64,000 nucleotides of DNA from Reticulitermes speratus (GCA_021186555.1 JAJKFL010000031.1:20180487-20244486); one strand, 5' to 3'. Shown: positions 47,273 through 59,859, numbered from the stretch's first letter. The notes: a model not told the origin generated them from the sequence alone. Translations and numbers: made by a program.

Positions 47273-48727
47273 GTGAGGACTCAGTTACAATGCACGCCTG
47301 TGACATAGGCGTACCGTTGTGGAGTTCATCCAGCCTAATATTCTATCTGACAGAAGTCCGGTCATTACTGAATTAATTTTCTGCACTAATTAGTGAATAA
47401 GGAGGAAGGACAGTGCAGAGTTACCCGAGGGAAACCACATACGAGCTAAATATTTTTCTTTCCGCTTTCCGTATCACAATGGAATATGGTTCTCGAATGA
47501 CCCACATTTTCAAGTTTAATTTACGAGCAATTATATGTCTTCTTTACTTTATTAGAGTAGTCTGTCGACAGTCCAGCTTAAGTGTTACCGATTTAAAGGA
47601 ACGCTTCTTCTCAGATAATTCCAGGAAGCAGAGCTGTATGAAAAGAAGTCGGTAAATATTAAAGATATGAATTGTGTATTAATTTCATTCTTTTTTGCCA
47701 ATTTATTAGTTAAAGTTTTATAGCTAGTTAGAGACGTTATTAATTTTGTGTAGGTTTTCAATTTATGCACGGAAGCAGAGAAATTTTGAGATAAGCATGT
47801 TTCCTTTTAATTTTGTTTTCGTTATAGGCAGATTATACTGTATAATAAAGAGTATGAAAGTGGATCTGCTATCTTTGCGTAGGCTAATAACAAAAAAGTG
47901 TGTGTCGTCGGAGTGAACTGTCAGATAATGTACAAGACAGATGTACAGGCAACACTGACTGTACGTACGTGTGCCTGTGTTGTTCTTACTCACAGGTTTG
48001 GCATCGCGTTAAATTCCGCGTGGAATTTTTTAACCTTACATAATGGATAGACCACTGTGTACACCGGTCTGTTCTAACAGATCGCAGCTAACCGTTCAGC
48101 GTAATGTGTGTATAGCGGTCTATGTGGGGATTTTCAGAATTACAATTTTTCTCGTATTTGATGTAAAAAATTGTGTTCATTTCAGAAAATTTATGTGTTT
48201 TAATATCATAGTCCGATTGTGTGGTTATTAGAGACTGCCAAGCGGTGAAGAAGGGAAGAGCGCGGAAAGGGTTGGGAAGTTCAAGCTATAGCAGTGCATT
48301 AAATCTACTTTCTTTTTTGCATGGATATTGCGATACCTCAGTACCACAGTAACGTATCTTGCGAAATAAGACATGTCTGTTACGATGATCGTTTTCCCCA
48401 TTATGTAACTTGCCGCTAACATTATTTTCTTCAAATCTCAATAAAATGTCCGAGACTGTTAAGTGCAAAACAAACAAAAAAATGTGCCACAAAACCCAGT
48501 TACTCTTAGGACCGTGACGTGCTGTAAGACTGTTCCTTTTTGTTTTATTGCAAATATCGTTGTAAAATTCTGTGTTTAATTACAGTGCTGAAGTTTGGGT
48601 TTCATATCAATGGCAGATTGTGAACTGATGCAGCAGTAGAATTTGTGATGATTCCCTTGGCCATTTCGAGTGTGCGGTCTCTGATTTTAGTTTACCAAAG
48701 ACCAAACTCTGAACCAAGGTAAATTAC
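47273..48727. other. No gene recognised
   Basis: Short frames only. Confidence 0.4.
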
Positions 48728-48805
48728 TAGGCCGTGCCTTGTATAAGGCTCTCAGTCACCGGCCTCTCACCGTGACGAGCCAGGTTATATTCCTGATAGT
48801 CTGTG
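48728..48805 (+). mobile_element. SINE family E head fragment
   Basis: The segment gccgtgccttgtataagg, then ccggcctctcaccgtgacg and gagccaggttatattcctg (overlapping) match the head of the copy at 62523. It is followed by unrelated sequence and a C run at 48849-48860. Confidence 0.55.
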
Positions 48806-49370
48806 TTGAATTTTTGTTATAGACCACGGTTCTCAAAATCGTAGTCTCGCCCCCCCCCCCTCCGGCCACGAAAATTACAAGAATAAAAGGAAGAGTGTCA
48901 CTGAGATTGTAATAATTTGTGGGGGTTAGGTTTAAAACAGAAGAGAAGTGTTGGTGTGATGGTGTCGATTGATCAGCTCTCTGGCACATTTAGTTATGGA
49001 AGTAGGTTCAGTGACAAATGACACGGAGAGTTATCTTACTCAGAGAAATGCCTGCCTGAGTACTGATTAGTCTGCCACGAACTCATACACGCATGCGTAC
49101 GGTTCGCCGGCTTATAGACTGTACTTTGTCTATACAGGATACTGTCTGAACAGAAGTGTCGTATGTGGGTGTTTTTCTACGTAAAAATATGGCTGTTTTT
49201 ACGTACCTATATTGTGGTACATGTACTTGAAATTTCGCAGTTATTTGCGGCATCATGAAACAGGAAGACTTACCCGAAGCAGGGAACAGAGTATTACACA
49301 AGAAAACGGACCCCCCAATCTCATAAGATAGCCTCATTTCTTAAACCACAGTTTGTCAGCACCTGCAAGT

Positions 49371-49675
49371 GCGCGGTGGCGCAGTTGGTTGAGGCACTGC
49401 GCTACAAACCGGAACGTCGCGGGTTCGATTCCCGATGGTGTCATTGGAATTTTTCATTGACATAATCGTTTCGGTCACACTATGGCCCTGGGGTCTACTC
49501 AGTCTCTAACAGAAATGAATACCAGGAATCTTTCCTGGGGGGTAAAGGCGGCCGGTGCGTAGGGCTGACAACCTTACCACCTTCATGTGCCGATTGTCTA
49601 AAAACCTGGGAGCTTCGACCTCCTGGAACCCTAAGGGCCTGCCAAGGCCTGTATGGGATTGCTTTACCTTTACTG
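49371..49675 (+). mobile_element. SINE family C, full-length
   Basis: The head gcgcggtggcgcagttggtt is followed by a B box gggttcgattccc, then tttttcattgacataatcg. The shared domain ggggtaaaggcggccggtgc is then followed by the C-specific section (gattgtctaaaaacctggg, cgacctcctggaaccctaag) and the tail gctttacctttactg. A TSD is uncertain (cagtttgtc / tagtttatc). Confidence 0.92.
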
Positions 49676-50341
49676 TATAGTTTATCTATCAAAAGAAACG
49701 AATCGTCTTGTTGAGAACTGAACCAAAGTAAAGGGCCTTAACTCATATCACATCTGAAATATGTTGAAGCAGACATATGTCTAAACAAAACAAACTGAAG
49801 TGTACAGAAACTTCCTCATTCAGTTGATGCTCGTGTGGTCATTTCCCGAAATTTCATCGTTGTTATAAAATGAGATATGCCTTAGACACAAAAATTCACG
49901 TCTGAATATTAGAAACCTTGCAGAGTATTTCACAATAGAATATCTTGTTATTGGCCGATGCTCGAATTAGTACGTAGCTTTTACACATGGCCGGCTGTCA
50001 GTGGGTGTTTACTCGATATGTGCTTACGCCGTCTCTATCCGCAACCTGGAAATAGTCCATGTTTTTTGGATTAGTGATCAAAATAACGCTGTAAATCACG
50101 AAGAAACAAAAGTAATGGAGAAAACAAATAGAAATTGAATAATTCAGTAATCTCGTATGTAAATGTAAGAGATAAAGGAATGGTTAAACCGATATGAATT
50201 AAACAAAAATATTTAAACAAGTGATTTATTCGACAGTGATACAGACACACATGCCGGTTTTTACCCCCTGAAATATTTAAACAGTTTCGTTTACATTGAA
50301 AATATTTCTCGTTAATCGAATTTTATTATTCAAAAATGTAG

Positions 50342-50343
<2 letters not shown>

Positions 50344-50377
<34 letters not shown>
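50344..50377 (+). repeat. TA microsatellite
   Basis: About fifteen TA units. Confidence 0.95.
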
Positions 50378-50379
<2 letters not shown>

Positions 50380-52106
50380 AAATACGGATAAATACAATTC
50401 CGATTTGCAAATCACAGATGAATAATTTCCTTTATCATGCATGCAGTTGCAGGAGTTAGACAGACGAGAATCACGTAAGGTTGGAAAGAACGGGAATGAA
50501 AGATGGAGTCATAACAGACTTTGCGTGGTTTTCGGGAAGTTTGTATGTTGGAAGGATTAGCATTCTACATGGCATTTGCAAGCCAGACATACTTAATTGG
50601 CCGTCGTCTACCTTGGTTTTGACTTCAATCTTTCTGCCAAGATTAATGATCGTCTTAAATATTTTACAAGAATAACAGTAAAGCCCAGATTGTTTACTGC
50701 TGGTTACAAACTTGGGTGAAATAACGCACTGAATTGAGTGGGACGAATACAGGAAGATAGTTTGGAGACGGAAGTAAGACGCTACTTCGCTTTTTTTAAA
50801 TGGAATTCGTCTGTCTTCCAGGCTTTGTATTTAAGATACTATAAATACCAAAGGAACTCAATTTTTGCAAAGAATATTTTGGGAAAATTCTTTATTACCG
50901 TGTTCACAAGAACACATCGCTGGTCCCTATCTAATCCAGATTAATCCACTACACAACCTAAGCATATCTTATTCCTTTTAATATTTGTTTTAATACTTTT
51001 AAGTCTTTACACGTTTTCTCTCTACTTTCTAGTTTTCTAGTGTATTTATTTAGTATTTTTATCTTGTACTTCATTCCCACATCTTTTGATTTCATTAACG
51101 ACATGTAGCTATGCAATGTTTCTCTTTCGGAAAACTAATTGCGCGCAGTTAAGTTCTCAAGCATGATTTAGCCCTCCCTTCGTGATAACTGTAAAGTAGA
51201 ATACAATTTTACCCTGTTTAGGCCGTGAAGTCACATGTAGGGAGCAGGAATATAATTCCAGTCATTGCTTATAGGATATTTTTGTACTGATTTCGTAGAG
51301 TCTTGTGAACACAAAACGTGCACGCGTATTACAATGCTACGCGTGTAGATTGTGTAGCCGTAGACACTGGAAGATATCGCCTACCGGTCTTGTTACACGT
51401 ATGCTAGAATGAAATTGTGAATCAGACTACGACCACTCCTTTTATATCCTTATCAACTCGTTATCTGTGGTATTCACTCGACACAACAAAAACTTATCCT
51501 TTGGAAAGTATAGAAATAATCTAACAAGTGACAAAGGAAATAAAAGTTGTGTTTATATTGTAAGTTTAATAGATTCCTAAACCAACCTCAGAGCTTATTT
51601 CATTTGTAAGCACTCCTCGAGAAGAGATTTCCTCTCCGTTCAATTTGTTAAGATATCACTTTTAAATAAATACAACACTTCAAGATGAAACCGTTTGACT
51701 TTCAAAGTGCGTTGTGTTGTTTACTTGGTAGGTCTGTTCGCCGTAATATCATTCGACGCTCATATTTGCCCTTTAATTAAAAGGCTCGTTCACGCATCCT
51801 TCGTATCGTACCCGTTATTTTGCCACACGTTATTAACAAAACGTAGCAAAACGTTAAGGACACTTATATGTTATCTTATTTTTACTTATAGCCAGCTTTT
51901 AATACACAGGTATTTACATAAGATTAGACAGTTTAGCGAACTAGTCTGTTTTAATTACGTTTTAATTACCTGCACTGTAATTAACGCAAGAGATATGCGT
52001 TATTTGAGTCCATTAACAAGCTACAAAGGGAATTTAATACAGAGGAACCGAATATAGCCATGTTATAAATGAGCTTATATCCTCGTAATTTATAGAAACC
52101 ACAACT
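50378..52106. other. No gene recognised
   Basis: The plus-strand open frame at 51695-52057 (120 codons) has no recognisable motif and weak start context. I treat it as chance. Confidence 0.4.
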
Positions 52107-52388
52107 TTATAGAAACGTAATATATTCTGGGCCTCCGTTAAGTATCCACCCCATATGCTTCGCTAATTTGTAAATTCTTCTGATAAATGTGTAGGTAATT
52201 CTGCTTTTAATAAAGGCTTTCGAAGGCGTTGTTATAAAATATCCCAATGAATATAATAAATTAAAAATAATTTTGAAATTTTCAACAAAATCTGTAAAAT
52301 TCGTAGGATGTGTATCATTGCTGTTGTCAAAGAAGACATCACGAAATTCATTGGCTGGGAAAGAACATTTGTCCTTTACCACAGTCAT
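52107..52388 (-). CDS. Open frame of uncertain status
   Basis: A 93-codon frame starting with ATG at 52388. The peptide contains SFPANEFRDVFFDNSND, then FVENFKIIFNLLYSLGYF and IKSRITYTFIRRIYKLAKH. The Phe/Asn/Ile-rich mix looks somewhat protein-like, but AT-rich DNA readily gives such frames. No splice signals or homologue come to mind. Its start abuts a 47-bp tandem array. Confidence 0.15.
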   Translation of the reverse strand: MTVVKDKCSFPANEFRDVFFDNSNDTHPTNFTDFVENFKIIFNLLYSLGYFITTPSKAFIKSRITYTFIRRIYKLAKHMGWILNGGPEYITFL

Positions 52389-52526
52389 CCCTAATGTAGG
52401 TGTGTATTTGGTGACTCATCATTTACTATTAGTATCCCTAACATAAGTGCGAATTTGATGACACTTCTGTTACCATCGGCGTCTCTAACATGCGTATGAA
52501 GTTTACGATGCTTCATGTACCGTACC
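52386..52526 (+). repeat. Degenerate tandem array, 3 x 47 bp
   Basis: Units begin at 52386, 52433 and 52480, each with tccctaac-ta-gtg-gaatttg-tgac, then a cttc, then tac. Units differ at many sites. The period is not a multiple of three. Confidence 0.7.
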
Positions 52527-55500
52527 GCCGTTCATGTCTTGGAGTCGGTACTTCAGTCACTGGCCCCTACGGCATGAAGGCTCATAAATAATACAGTCTT
52601 ACAGTTTGGGAGTGCCATTTCAAAAAGTTTATCTGGTGGTTAAGACCAGAAGGAAATCCATTTGGATTGTTTTATCTTTCAGTGTAAGTAGATGTACTTG
52701 TCATTACACACTGAAACTTAACAGAACGTCTGACGAACTACCGGGTAACCCTGTTTTCGCAGAATAAACTCCGAAATAATATGTCTTTGAAAGAAGCAGT
52801 AGGCCTACTGTAGGAATTGCACGTGTCAGCCGATGTCACGTGATGAGAGGATCGTTAGCGTTGTTGTATCTTTGGATGCTGCTTCCAGATATTCAGCATT
52901 AATGGAGTTAGAACAAATACAGAAACAGTTCAGCCTGTTGAGGAACTGACCGTGAGAACAGAAATGCGTACTCATATGGAGGGAGAAAAGAGCACAGTAC
53001 GCGTTGAGTGTCACGTTGTTGCTTGTTGCATAAAACGGCTTATTTTTTATTTCGTGTGCCCCGTGTTAAACTATAACCATCGTGTAATGTTTATGTTATC
53101 TATAATTTATGATCATGAATATATTCCCAATATACCTGTATCACTGAAACAATATCACTCACTAGTTTTAATCCCCAAATACAAATTTTCCTGTAAGCGC
53201 CTTGTCGAGCATTTTATTTATGGCCACTATAAATTACTTTGCTGTTGCCTCTTTTACTGGTTTCCCTGATAAAACTGACACAAATAAAATCCTCTGTTAT
53301 TGTGTTTCAAATTAATCTAATCGAAGTTTTCTCATAGTATGAAGTCTATTGAAACTGAGATTCTTTTGGGTGTTTTTTTTTCTCAAATAAAAGCGCGCTG
53401 AGCCTACATAGGTTATGCTATGCAGTTCACATATTCTGCGTGTGGAGGTAACAGGTGTAAAATTATTAGCATTGGCTTTGAAATATTCAGGACTCGACTC
53501 TTAGTGGAATAAGTTTCAAATGATTCAGCTGGATTTCAGTATGCGTCACATCGAGTGTAACCGAATCTCGGCAAGTTGTTTGTTAGGACGTTGTTATAAT
53601 TGGCCAGGAATATTTCGTGTCTGCCTGAACAAAAAGTTTTGTAATAGTACTCTGTGCCGCTGAGTTACGCAGAAAAATATCTGCCATACCAAGAGCATGG
53701 ATTTAAGTACACATCAGATTCACAGCAAGTTGTATAACCGTGCAACATCGACACAACTTGGGCCGTTTTATCGTAGTTGTAGGCTTTGAATTAGGTCGGG
53801 TTGTTAGGTTAGTTTGACGTATGTTCCTCGGTTAGAAGAGGTTCATGTACACGTCAGTGTGGGAAATTGTCTATAACCTTATTTCGCCTCCCGCGCACAC
53901 AGAATTTTTGCAGCGCAGCTGGAATTTTTTTTGTTTTGCTTATTACAAAAAATATTTTAAGTTCCGCTCAGTCGTCAGGTCGTGTAACAATTTTCTGCTC
54001 AGAGCAGTAGCAGGTCCGCGCAGCTGTAAAAAAAAATTAGAGCGAACGTTGCTTACATACTGGACAGTGTCCAACATAATTTTCCTATAATGAATCTAAC
54101 AGAGCCACAGAGCTTTGGAAGTTACCTTCCTTGGTTTTGTTGTTGCTGTGTTTGGAATCGTACTTTTAAATTTTAATAATGTTACGTACATATGTGTGTG
54201 TGTATGCACGTATGTATGTATGTGTGTGTGTGTTTGTTTGTATGTATGTATGTGTGTAAGTATGTGTGTGTGTTTGTTTGTATGTATGTGTATGTATGTA
54301 TGTATGTGTGTGTGTATGTAGGCATGCTTATTATACTCGCTGCAAGTCAATGTTATACTCCGTAAAGACTTGGGGGGGGGGGGGTGTCATAATTGCCTTT
54401 TTTCTGGCTCGGACACATTGCCTGTCAAACTGCTATTCTCATTTAACGAATTGGTACGCTATTTTTGTTAACCATCTTAGAGTCGTTTCGAGAAATGTTA
54501 CATAATAAATTGCCTAGAAAGAAAAGTTCAACAGCTATATATATATATATGAATATATGGAGATCATAAATGCAGCAAAAATGTATTTTCAAATGGTTTC
54601 AATTCGAGTACAGACGGTTACTAAATGATTTGACCAATCACTTAAATTAGTCAATATACTATTTAAGAGCTGCTACAAGTTTTCTTTCCATAAATCTGTT
54701 GCATAACCTACATTTTTTGGAAATGCAGCAGAAGGTCTGACGGGATTTGCACCATATCTCACGTGTCAGCAGTAGGTAGTTAGGAGAAATGTCGAATACT
54801 TTTGAAAGAAGGTCTTACATTGTTACGGAAATAGTCAAAATACACAGCATTTTGAATCAAGGTGAGAAGCTGTGTACTGACGTGCTTATGCTGAAAAAAT
54901 TGTTTGTTCAACAGTACATTACCAGAGAATTGTACGTTCGTGGCTTATACCTTTTTTATTAGCGTATTATGAACTGAAAATAACATTGCAATGCATAATT
55001 TTGTGTTTCTTATTACCCTGTATGAAAGTACATGTAGTAATGCAGTATGGTAATTCTTATACTCTCCTTTCATACTCCTCGTTTTCACCCTTCCGGAATA
55101 TTTGTCTCGTCAGCCGCCACACTCTTTCACTTCTGATTCAGTTATTTATAAGTGGAAGACTTGACAAAGGCCCAAGCTTCAGTGGTATAATAATGTGCCT
55201 GTGATCATACATTTCTTCATGGTCCTTTTTTGTCATTTAAGAATACCTGCTTGCCGGGAATTTAATGATTCTTTTTTCGTGAGTAAAGAATGAAAAATTG
55301 ATTATGGATAAGTGTTTTAAAAAGTAAAAGAAAATTCATTCCGTAGTCCCTGATTTCTTTTTCTGGTCTTCTGTTATAAACGGAAAATCCATTTCTTCAT
55401 GAGAAGCCAAGTGTTTAAATTTCAATGAAGGATTACCGAGTGCTGATTAAAGCGTTCAATTAGCGGAGAGGATGTTGAGTGTGATGTCTCTTCTGCTCGT

Positions 55501-55883
55501 ACGTTTAGAGTCTGCTTGGTCGATTGAGGCGAAAGCAACGGGAAAAGAAGAAGACGTAAATCTGTTGGGATTTCGAGGAGAGTGAACGGGGATTTAGAAC
55601 TCTCGTCTACACCTAAATTACCAGTCTTCCATGTGAGCCTATACTTCTGTGGTCAGGATGTTGGTAAAAGTACGCGGAGGGAAGTGTTGCCGCTATCTAC
55701 AGAAGAGTGCAATGGAGCAGATGCAGAGGTTATAGCCGCGTGAACACTCATGCTCGTACATTAATGCATTTTCCCCATTTGATGAGATCGCTTTAGTGTG
55801 CAAGTTTTTCCGCATCTTACTTAATGATTTATCGATTTAAATTGACATGCAAGGAAGATATTTTGGCTTAGGCTACTCTAAGG
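52527..55883. other. No gene; simple repeats
   Basis: About 3.3 kb with a TGTA/TG microsatellite at 54184-54320, a G run at 54371-54384 and an AT run at 54537-54551. Short frames only, with no element recognised. Confidence 0.45.
54184..54320 (+). repeat. TGTA / TG compound microsatellite
   Basis: Long compound array. It produces mirror low-complexity open frames on both strands (Cys/Val/Met-rich on plus, His/Thr/Ile-rich on minus) that are not genes. Confidence 0.95.
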
Positions 55884-56860
55884 CAGTACCCCGTGATAAG
55901 TGGGTCTGTCACCACGGCATGGCGCGTCGTCAGGTTGCGGATGGAGGAACGGCCTCCAGACATGTAGGGTAGCTGTAAATATATTGAATAAGCAGTCGCG
56001 GACAGGTGACAAGGGGTGGTCCTCCAGCTTGGGGGTTGGGTGAGGTGCTCACAGCTCCTCATGTAAAAGCTTACAATATAACGAGGCATCTCACCAAGCC
56101 TCGGACTTGTTTTATCCTTTGGTACGACGTAAGCATTGGAAAAGGAACATGAAATTCGGCACGTGGATACAGGGTTGTGGTGGTGAAGAGAGAAAGAGAT
56201 CAATCAAACATAAAACACTCAACCAACAAATGCACTATTATTATTTTTATTTTTTTATTTTTAGATATTGTATGTAATCCCTGTAAACCAGTCCATCATG
56301 TTTCGATCCCTTCCTGCAATCATCACCAGGGACAATTGTGAGAGTGTAAATTACACCCTGAAGTGATCGCCTACAATTTGTATCCATCTTTTATACATTT
56401 TATGCTTTTAACGTATACGTATATTGTTGGTTTTAGTTTATGTAATTTATACTCTCACAAATATCCCTGATGATGATCCCAGGAAGGGATCGAAAAATGT
56501 TGGACTGGTTTACAGGGATTATATATAATATCTAAAAAAATATATAATAGTGTATTTGTTGGTTGAGTGTTTTATGTTTGATTGATGACAGTGCACGGTA
56601 TGAATAATATAAAAAAGAAAGAGATCACTTGGAAGATCTGTGGGAGAATAATATTAAAATTGGTTTTCAAAAAGCGATATCGGGGGGCATGGACTAGATT
56701 GATTTGGCTCAGGATAGCTTTGGCTGGCTCTTGTGAATGCGGTAATGAACCTCAGAGTTTCATAAAATGCGGCAAATTTCTTGACTACCTGAGGACCTCT
56801 CAGCTTCTCAAGATGGACTCTGCTCGGTGGAGTCAGTCAAGTAGGTAGGTAGGTAGCTAA
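55884..56860 (+). mobile_element. Internally deleted LINE, interrupted by a fold-back element
   Basis: The left part (55884 to about 56170) resembles a LINE 5' region and includes an ATG at 56149 giving MKFGTWI, the expected start of the endonuclease frame (family memory: MKFGTWNVR). It then joins directly to the C-terminal end: RVVVVKRERDHLEDLWENNI, then IDLAQDSFGWLL, and 3' untranslated sequence ending gtggagtcagtcaa plus a short TAGG tail (56841-56858). Nearly the whole endonuclease and reverse transcriptase are absent, so it is a LINE-derived non-autonomous copy of roughly 560 bp. A 413-bp insertion (56203-56615) splits it. Confidence 0.7.
56203..56615. mobile_element. Fold-back element with a hammerhead-like motif in each arm and TSD
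   Basis: Arms 56203-56355 and 56441-56584 are inverted copies, followed by about 31 extra bases. TSD agaaagagatca occurs at 56191-56202 and 56616-56627. Plus motif at 56464-56506: CTGATGA (56467-56473), T, perfect stem II GATCCC/GGGATC, GAAA, AATGT, T, with TCC/GGA as start of stem I. Minus motif at 56342-56293: CTGGTGA, weaker stem II, GAAA, ACATGA. Arm ends share atttgttggttgag with related elements. The exact TSD shows it moved as a unit. Confidence 0.85.
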
Positions 56861-57952
56861 AGCAGTATCATAACACTTGCCTGAAGGTAATGAGTAAAAC
56901 CTCGAACATCCTGCCAGGTGTGACGTCGGTGTGAGTCTGTCGCCTGCCGAATACGAATTAGGAGCCACTAAGGTGTAATGTCGCTTCTCGTCGTTTGCAT
57001 CTAACATCTGAGAGCTGAAGACGACGTAGTCAAAAATCTGTCTTAGTTCTGGAATTATAAAACATTTAAATAGTGAGTAACAGGGACATTGGTGGAGTTC
57101 ATGCGCAAGGAGAGGGTAGAATCTTGAGTAGACGCAGGCAAGAAAGTTTGTCATTCCACAAATTTGATTTAGAAAGGAATTCTGTACCATTCCTGTGAGA
57201 CCACACGTCTGGACAACAACAACTAAATGTTTTCTCCTAGACTTACACAGACGGCTTAGGTCGTGACGTTGATTATAGTTTATCCGAGCTTGTGTCGGAA
57301 GGCACATAAATCCGTATCTAGAATATCAGGATGTATTTATTGTAGCGTGGGCAGAGACACAAGACCAAGTTTGCGACGTTGCTACATCTGTGGTTGGTAC
57401 TTAACAGCCTTTAACGCCGATATAGCATTTATCAGTAGTGCAGTCTTCCGACTTGACAACACTGTTGGCAGTTTCCGCCATTCTCGGCTCTCGGTTGAAA
57501 AATTTTGAATTCCTTAGGAACCAAATTTCTGATGCAAATTCGACGTTTCGTTCTTGGTCTTGCCTTATAATTCAAAGCATAACTACAAGTATAAGAATAC
57601 CTTCTTTTGGAATGTTACGTCTTGCATACCGGCAGAAATTTACTAATGTTTTGGAGTAAATTAGTGTCCCCATCTTGTGTTCTGGAGATTGAGGTTGTAG
57701 GCTTTTCTGAAACGTCCGTAAAAGTTGTGCCAGACGGCACGGTGTCACATTCATGGTCACCGCTGTGGGAACCTTATATCTTACACATCAGAACTCCATG
57801 AAGAGTGTAATGTTGCTGATGGGTTTAGCTTCGTCGCCCGAGAACCCTTGCAGGCGCGCGAATGACAGCCACCGCTGATTGCTTGAACAGCTGAGCAGTC
57901 GGTCGTCCGGGTAGAAACAGAGCTGCAGAGCCAAACACAGTTTTTGCATGGC
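56861..57952. other. No gene supported
   Basis: A 156-codon open frame on the minus strand (56837-57307) overlaps the LINE tail microsatellite at its end and has no recognisable domain. I regard it as chance or repeat-derived. Confidence 0.35.
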
Positions 57953-57984
57953 TTGATATTGATATTGATATTAATATTGATATC
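57953..57984 (+). repeat. GATATT microsatellite
   Basis: About five hexanucleotide units, with one variant. Confidence 0.9.
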
Positions 57985-59859
57985 AAAAGTTCAGACCTGG
58001 CTACAGAAGTTACGACTCAGTGACCTTAACTTTCACGTACTGAATTTCGTAACTTAATTATTACCGTTACTTCGACTCTCATCGTCTGGTACCGAGATTA
58101 AAGATTAAGATCCGCTCTGCTTGTATGATTTCATGGAATAGCTCTCAGGAAGCAGACAGGATTATGTTTATCATTTTATATTATAGTGCTGTTTGACCCC
58201 ACTCTTGCTTCGTTGATAATTTAAAATGGAATAATTAATTTTAACGTAAAGTTTAGCGTGCTTTTTCAAGTGTGTTTCCCCACGCACATATGCGTATGGT
58301 AGGAAATTCCCACTGGCTACAGATGCAAGGAGACACAAATGAGAAATTTAAGACATCACACAAATCGAAACGTAGGGATTTATGAAGGTATCCTGGTATG
58401 GTTACGACAGTGAGCGTAGAGGGCGGAGATTGTAGTGCAGGGGCTATAATTTTTGGGGGCACCATCTTGGAAGACGTCTAATCTGGCAATAGAGAGGAAG
58501 GTGGGAATAAAATAGATAAGTTGTGAAGTTGGGGGAGGGGGTGGATGGAACTGAATCGGGGATCTTTTTTCATTAGCGTTGTTGAATCTTCTATGTAGGT
58601 TTAAGCTGCTATAGCGTTAGCTATCTTCAGTTAATCGATAATACGTCATACAGGCAGTCCATTCGTGGAGCAAATTTAAGCGACGTCTATAGGTATCCTT
58701 CTCAATAATGACTGAAGGATTTAAGTACCTTCAATTAATATTCGGAAACAAATGGATGGTAATGTCTGCTAGAAGCCGAGTTGGTGATCCTTTTTGTTAT
58801 TTTAAATGCTTTATTTAGGAGACAGTATTATTAATACCAAATGACTTCAAAGCCAGAGAAAAAATTATTTGAAACGGAAGACAGCCTCTTAATGTTACAG
58901 CACGTGGTACTTATAGTTACCACTCTAAATTAAAAATTTGTTACTTAACATTGTAAGAATTTTTAATCTGGATGTTAAAACCTGTTACAAAATCTGCTCA
59001 CACATACTACAGTTTGATGAAATAAATTTGACAGTGGTACTGAATGTAATTACGTTATTAGTTCCATAGAGAAAAATAGGAATCAGAGGAATGAGTGGAA
59101 ATAAATTGTGTTAAATATTACCGAATTATTTATACACGGAAATCAGATGCTTGGTAGCAAGCGGCGCTTAGTAAATAACCCGTGTTGCCTTATTAAATGC
59201 ATTCTGCTTCACCTGCAGTTGCGCACAGTGCTCGAATGCCTTGCCGCCCTTGTCGTTCCTGCATTTAATCACTTTTTGTCGCTTTTATGTTGTCATTAAT
59301 TACACACCTGCCTTTTAATGCTCATGACGTAGTTACTCAGTACATGACTACGTGCAGCCAGAACATATAAAAGGAATGGCTTCTATTATTGTTGACTAGA
59401 GTGATGAAACCAAATTCCTAAAATACGAAGTATTGCCTGTATAATGATCCTGGTGATGAAGTAGTTAAAATGAATGGGTTTATTGACGTCCTTTGAATGC
59501 ATCTGTTGAGATAAATAATTAAAAAATAGATTAACATGGAATACCACTTTCTCTTCTCATTGTATTGTCGAGTCTTTCATTCAAGATAAGTTTCTTCAAG
59601 TCTGCGATGTTATTTGGTATTGCAGTGACATGCCTTAACTTACTCTATATTTTACGTGAGCTCGAGGCTAAGCTTAAGGCTTTTTATTGCCCCGTTTTAT
59701 TTCGTCGGCAGTGCAAGTGTTCCGTATGTACACAATTGCTTTTAGATCGAAACTGAACAAACAATGCGTGCAACTGTAACAGGACTTTGTTAACCTTCTA
59801 TCCTCGTAACGATACGAACACAAGATGGTTCTTGACGATCAGGATGTACTGGTTGGGGT
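57985..59859. other. No gene recognised
   Basis: Short frames only. A G-rich patch lies at 58530-58545. Confidence 0.4.

Noticed and set aside
51695-52057. A 120-codon plus-strand open frame
   Set aside because: It has no recognisable motif or splice signal in AT-rich DNA, where frames of this size occur by chance.
54096-54350. Low-complexity frames on both strands
   Set aside because: These are translations of a TGTA/TG microsatellite.
55868-56203. A 111-codon minus-strand open frame
   Set aside because: It is antisense to the LINE 5' region and ends at the fold-back insertion, so it is a shadow of the repeat.
56837-57307. A 156-codon minus-strand open frame
   Set aside because: It overlaps the LINE tail microsatellite, has no recognisable domain, and has no splice context.
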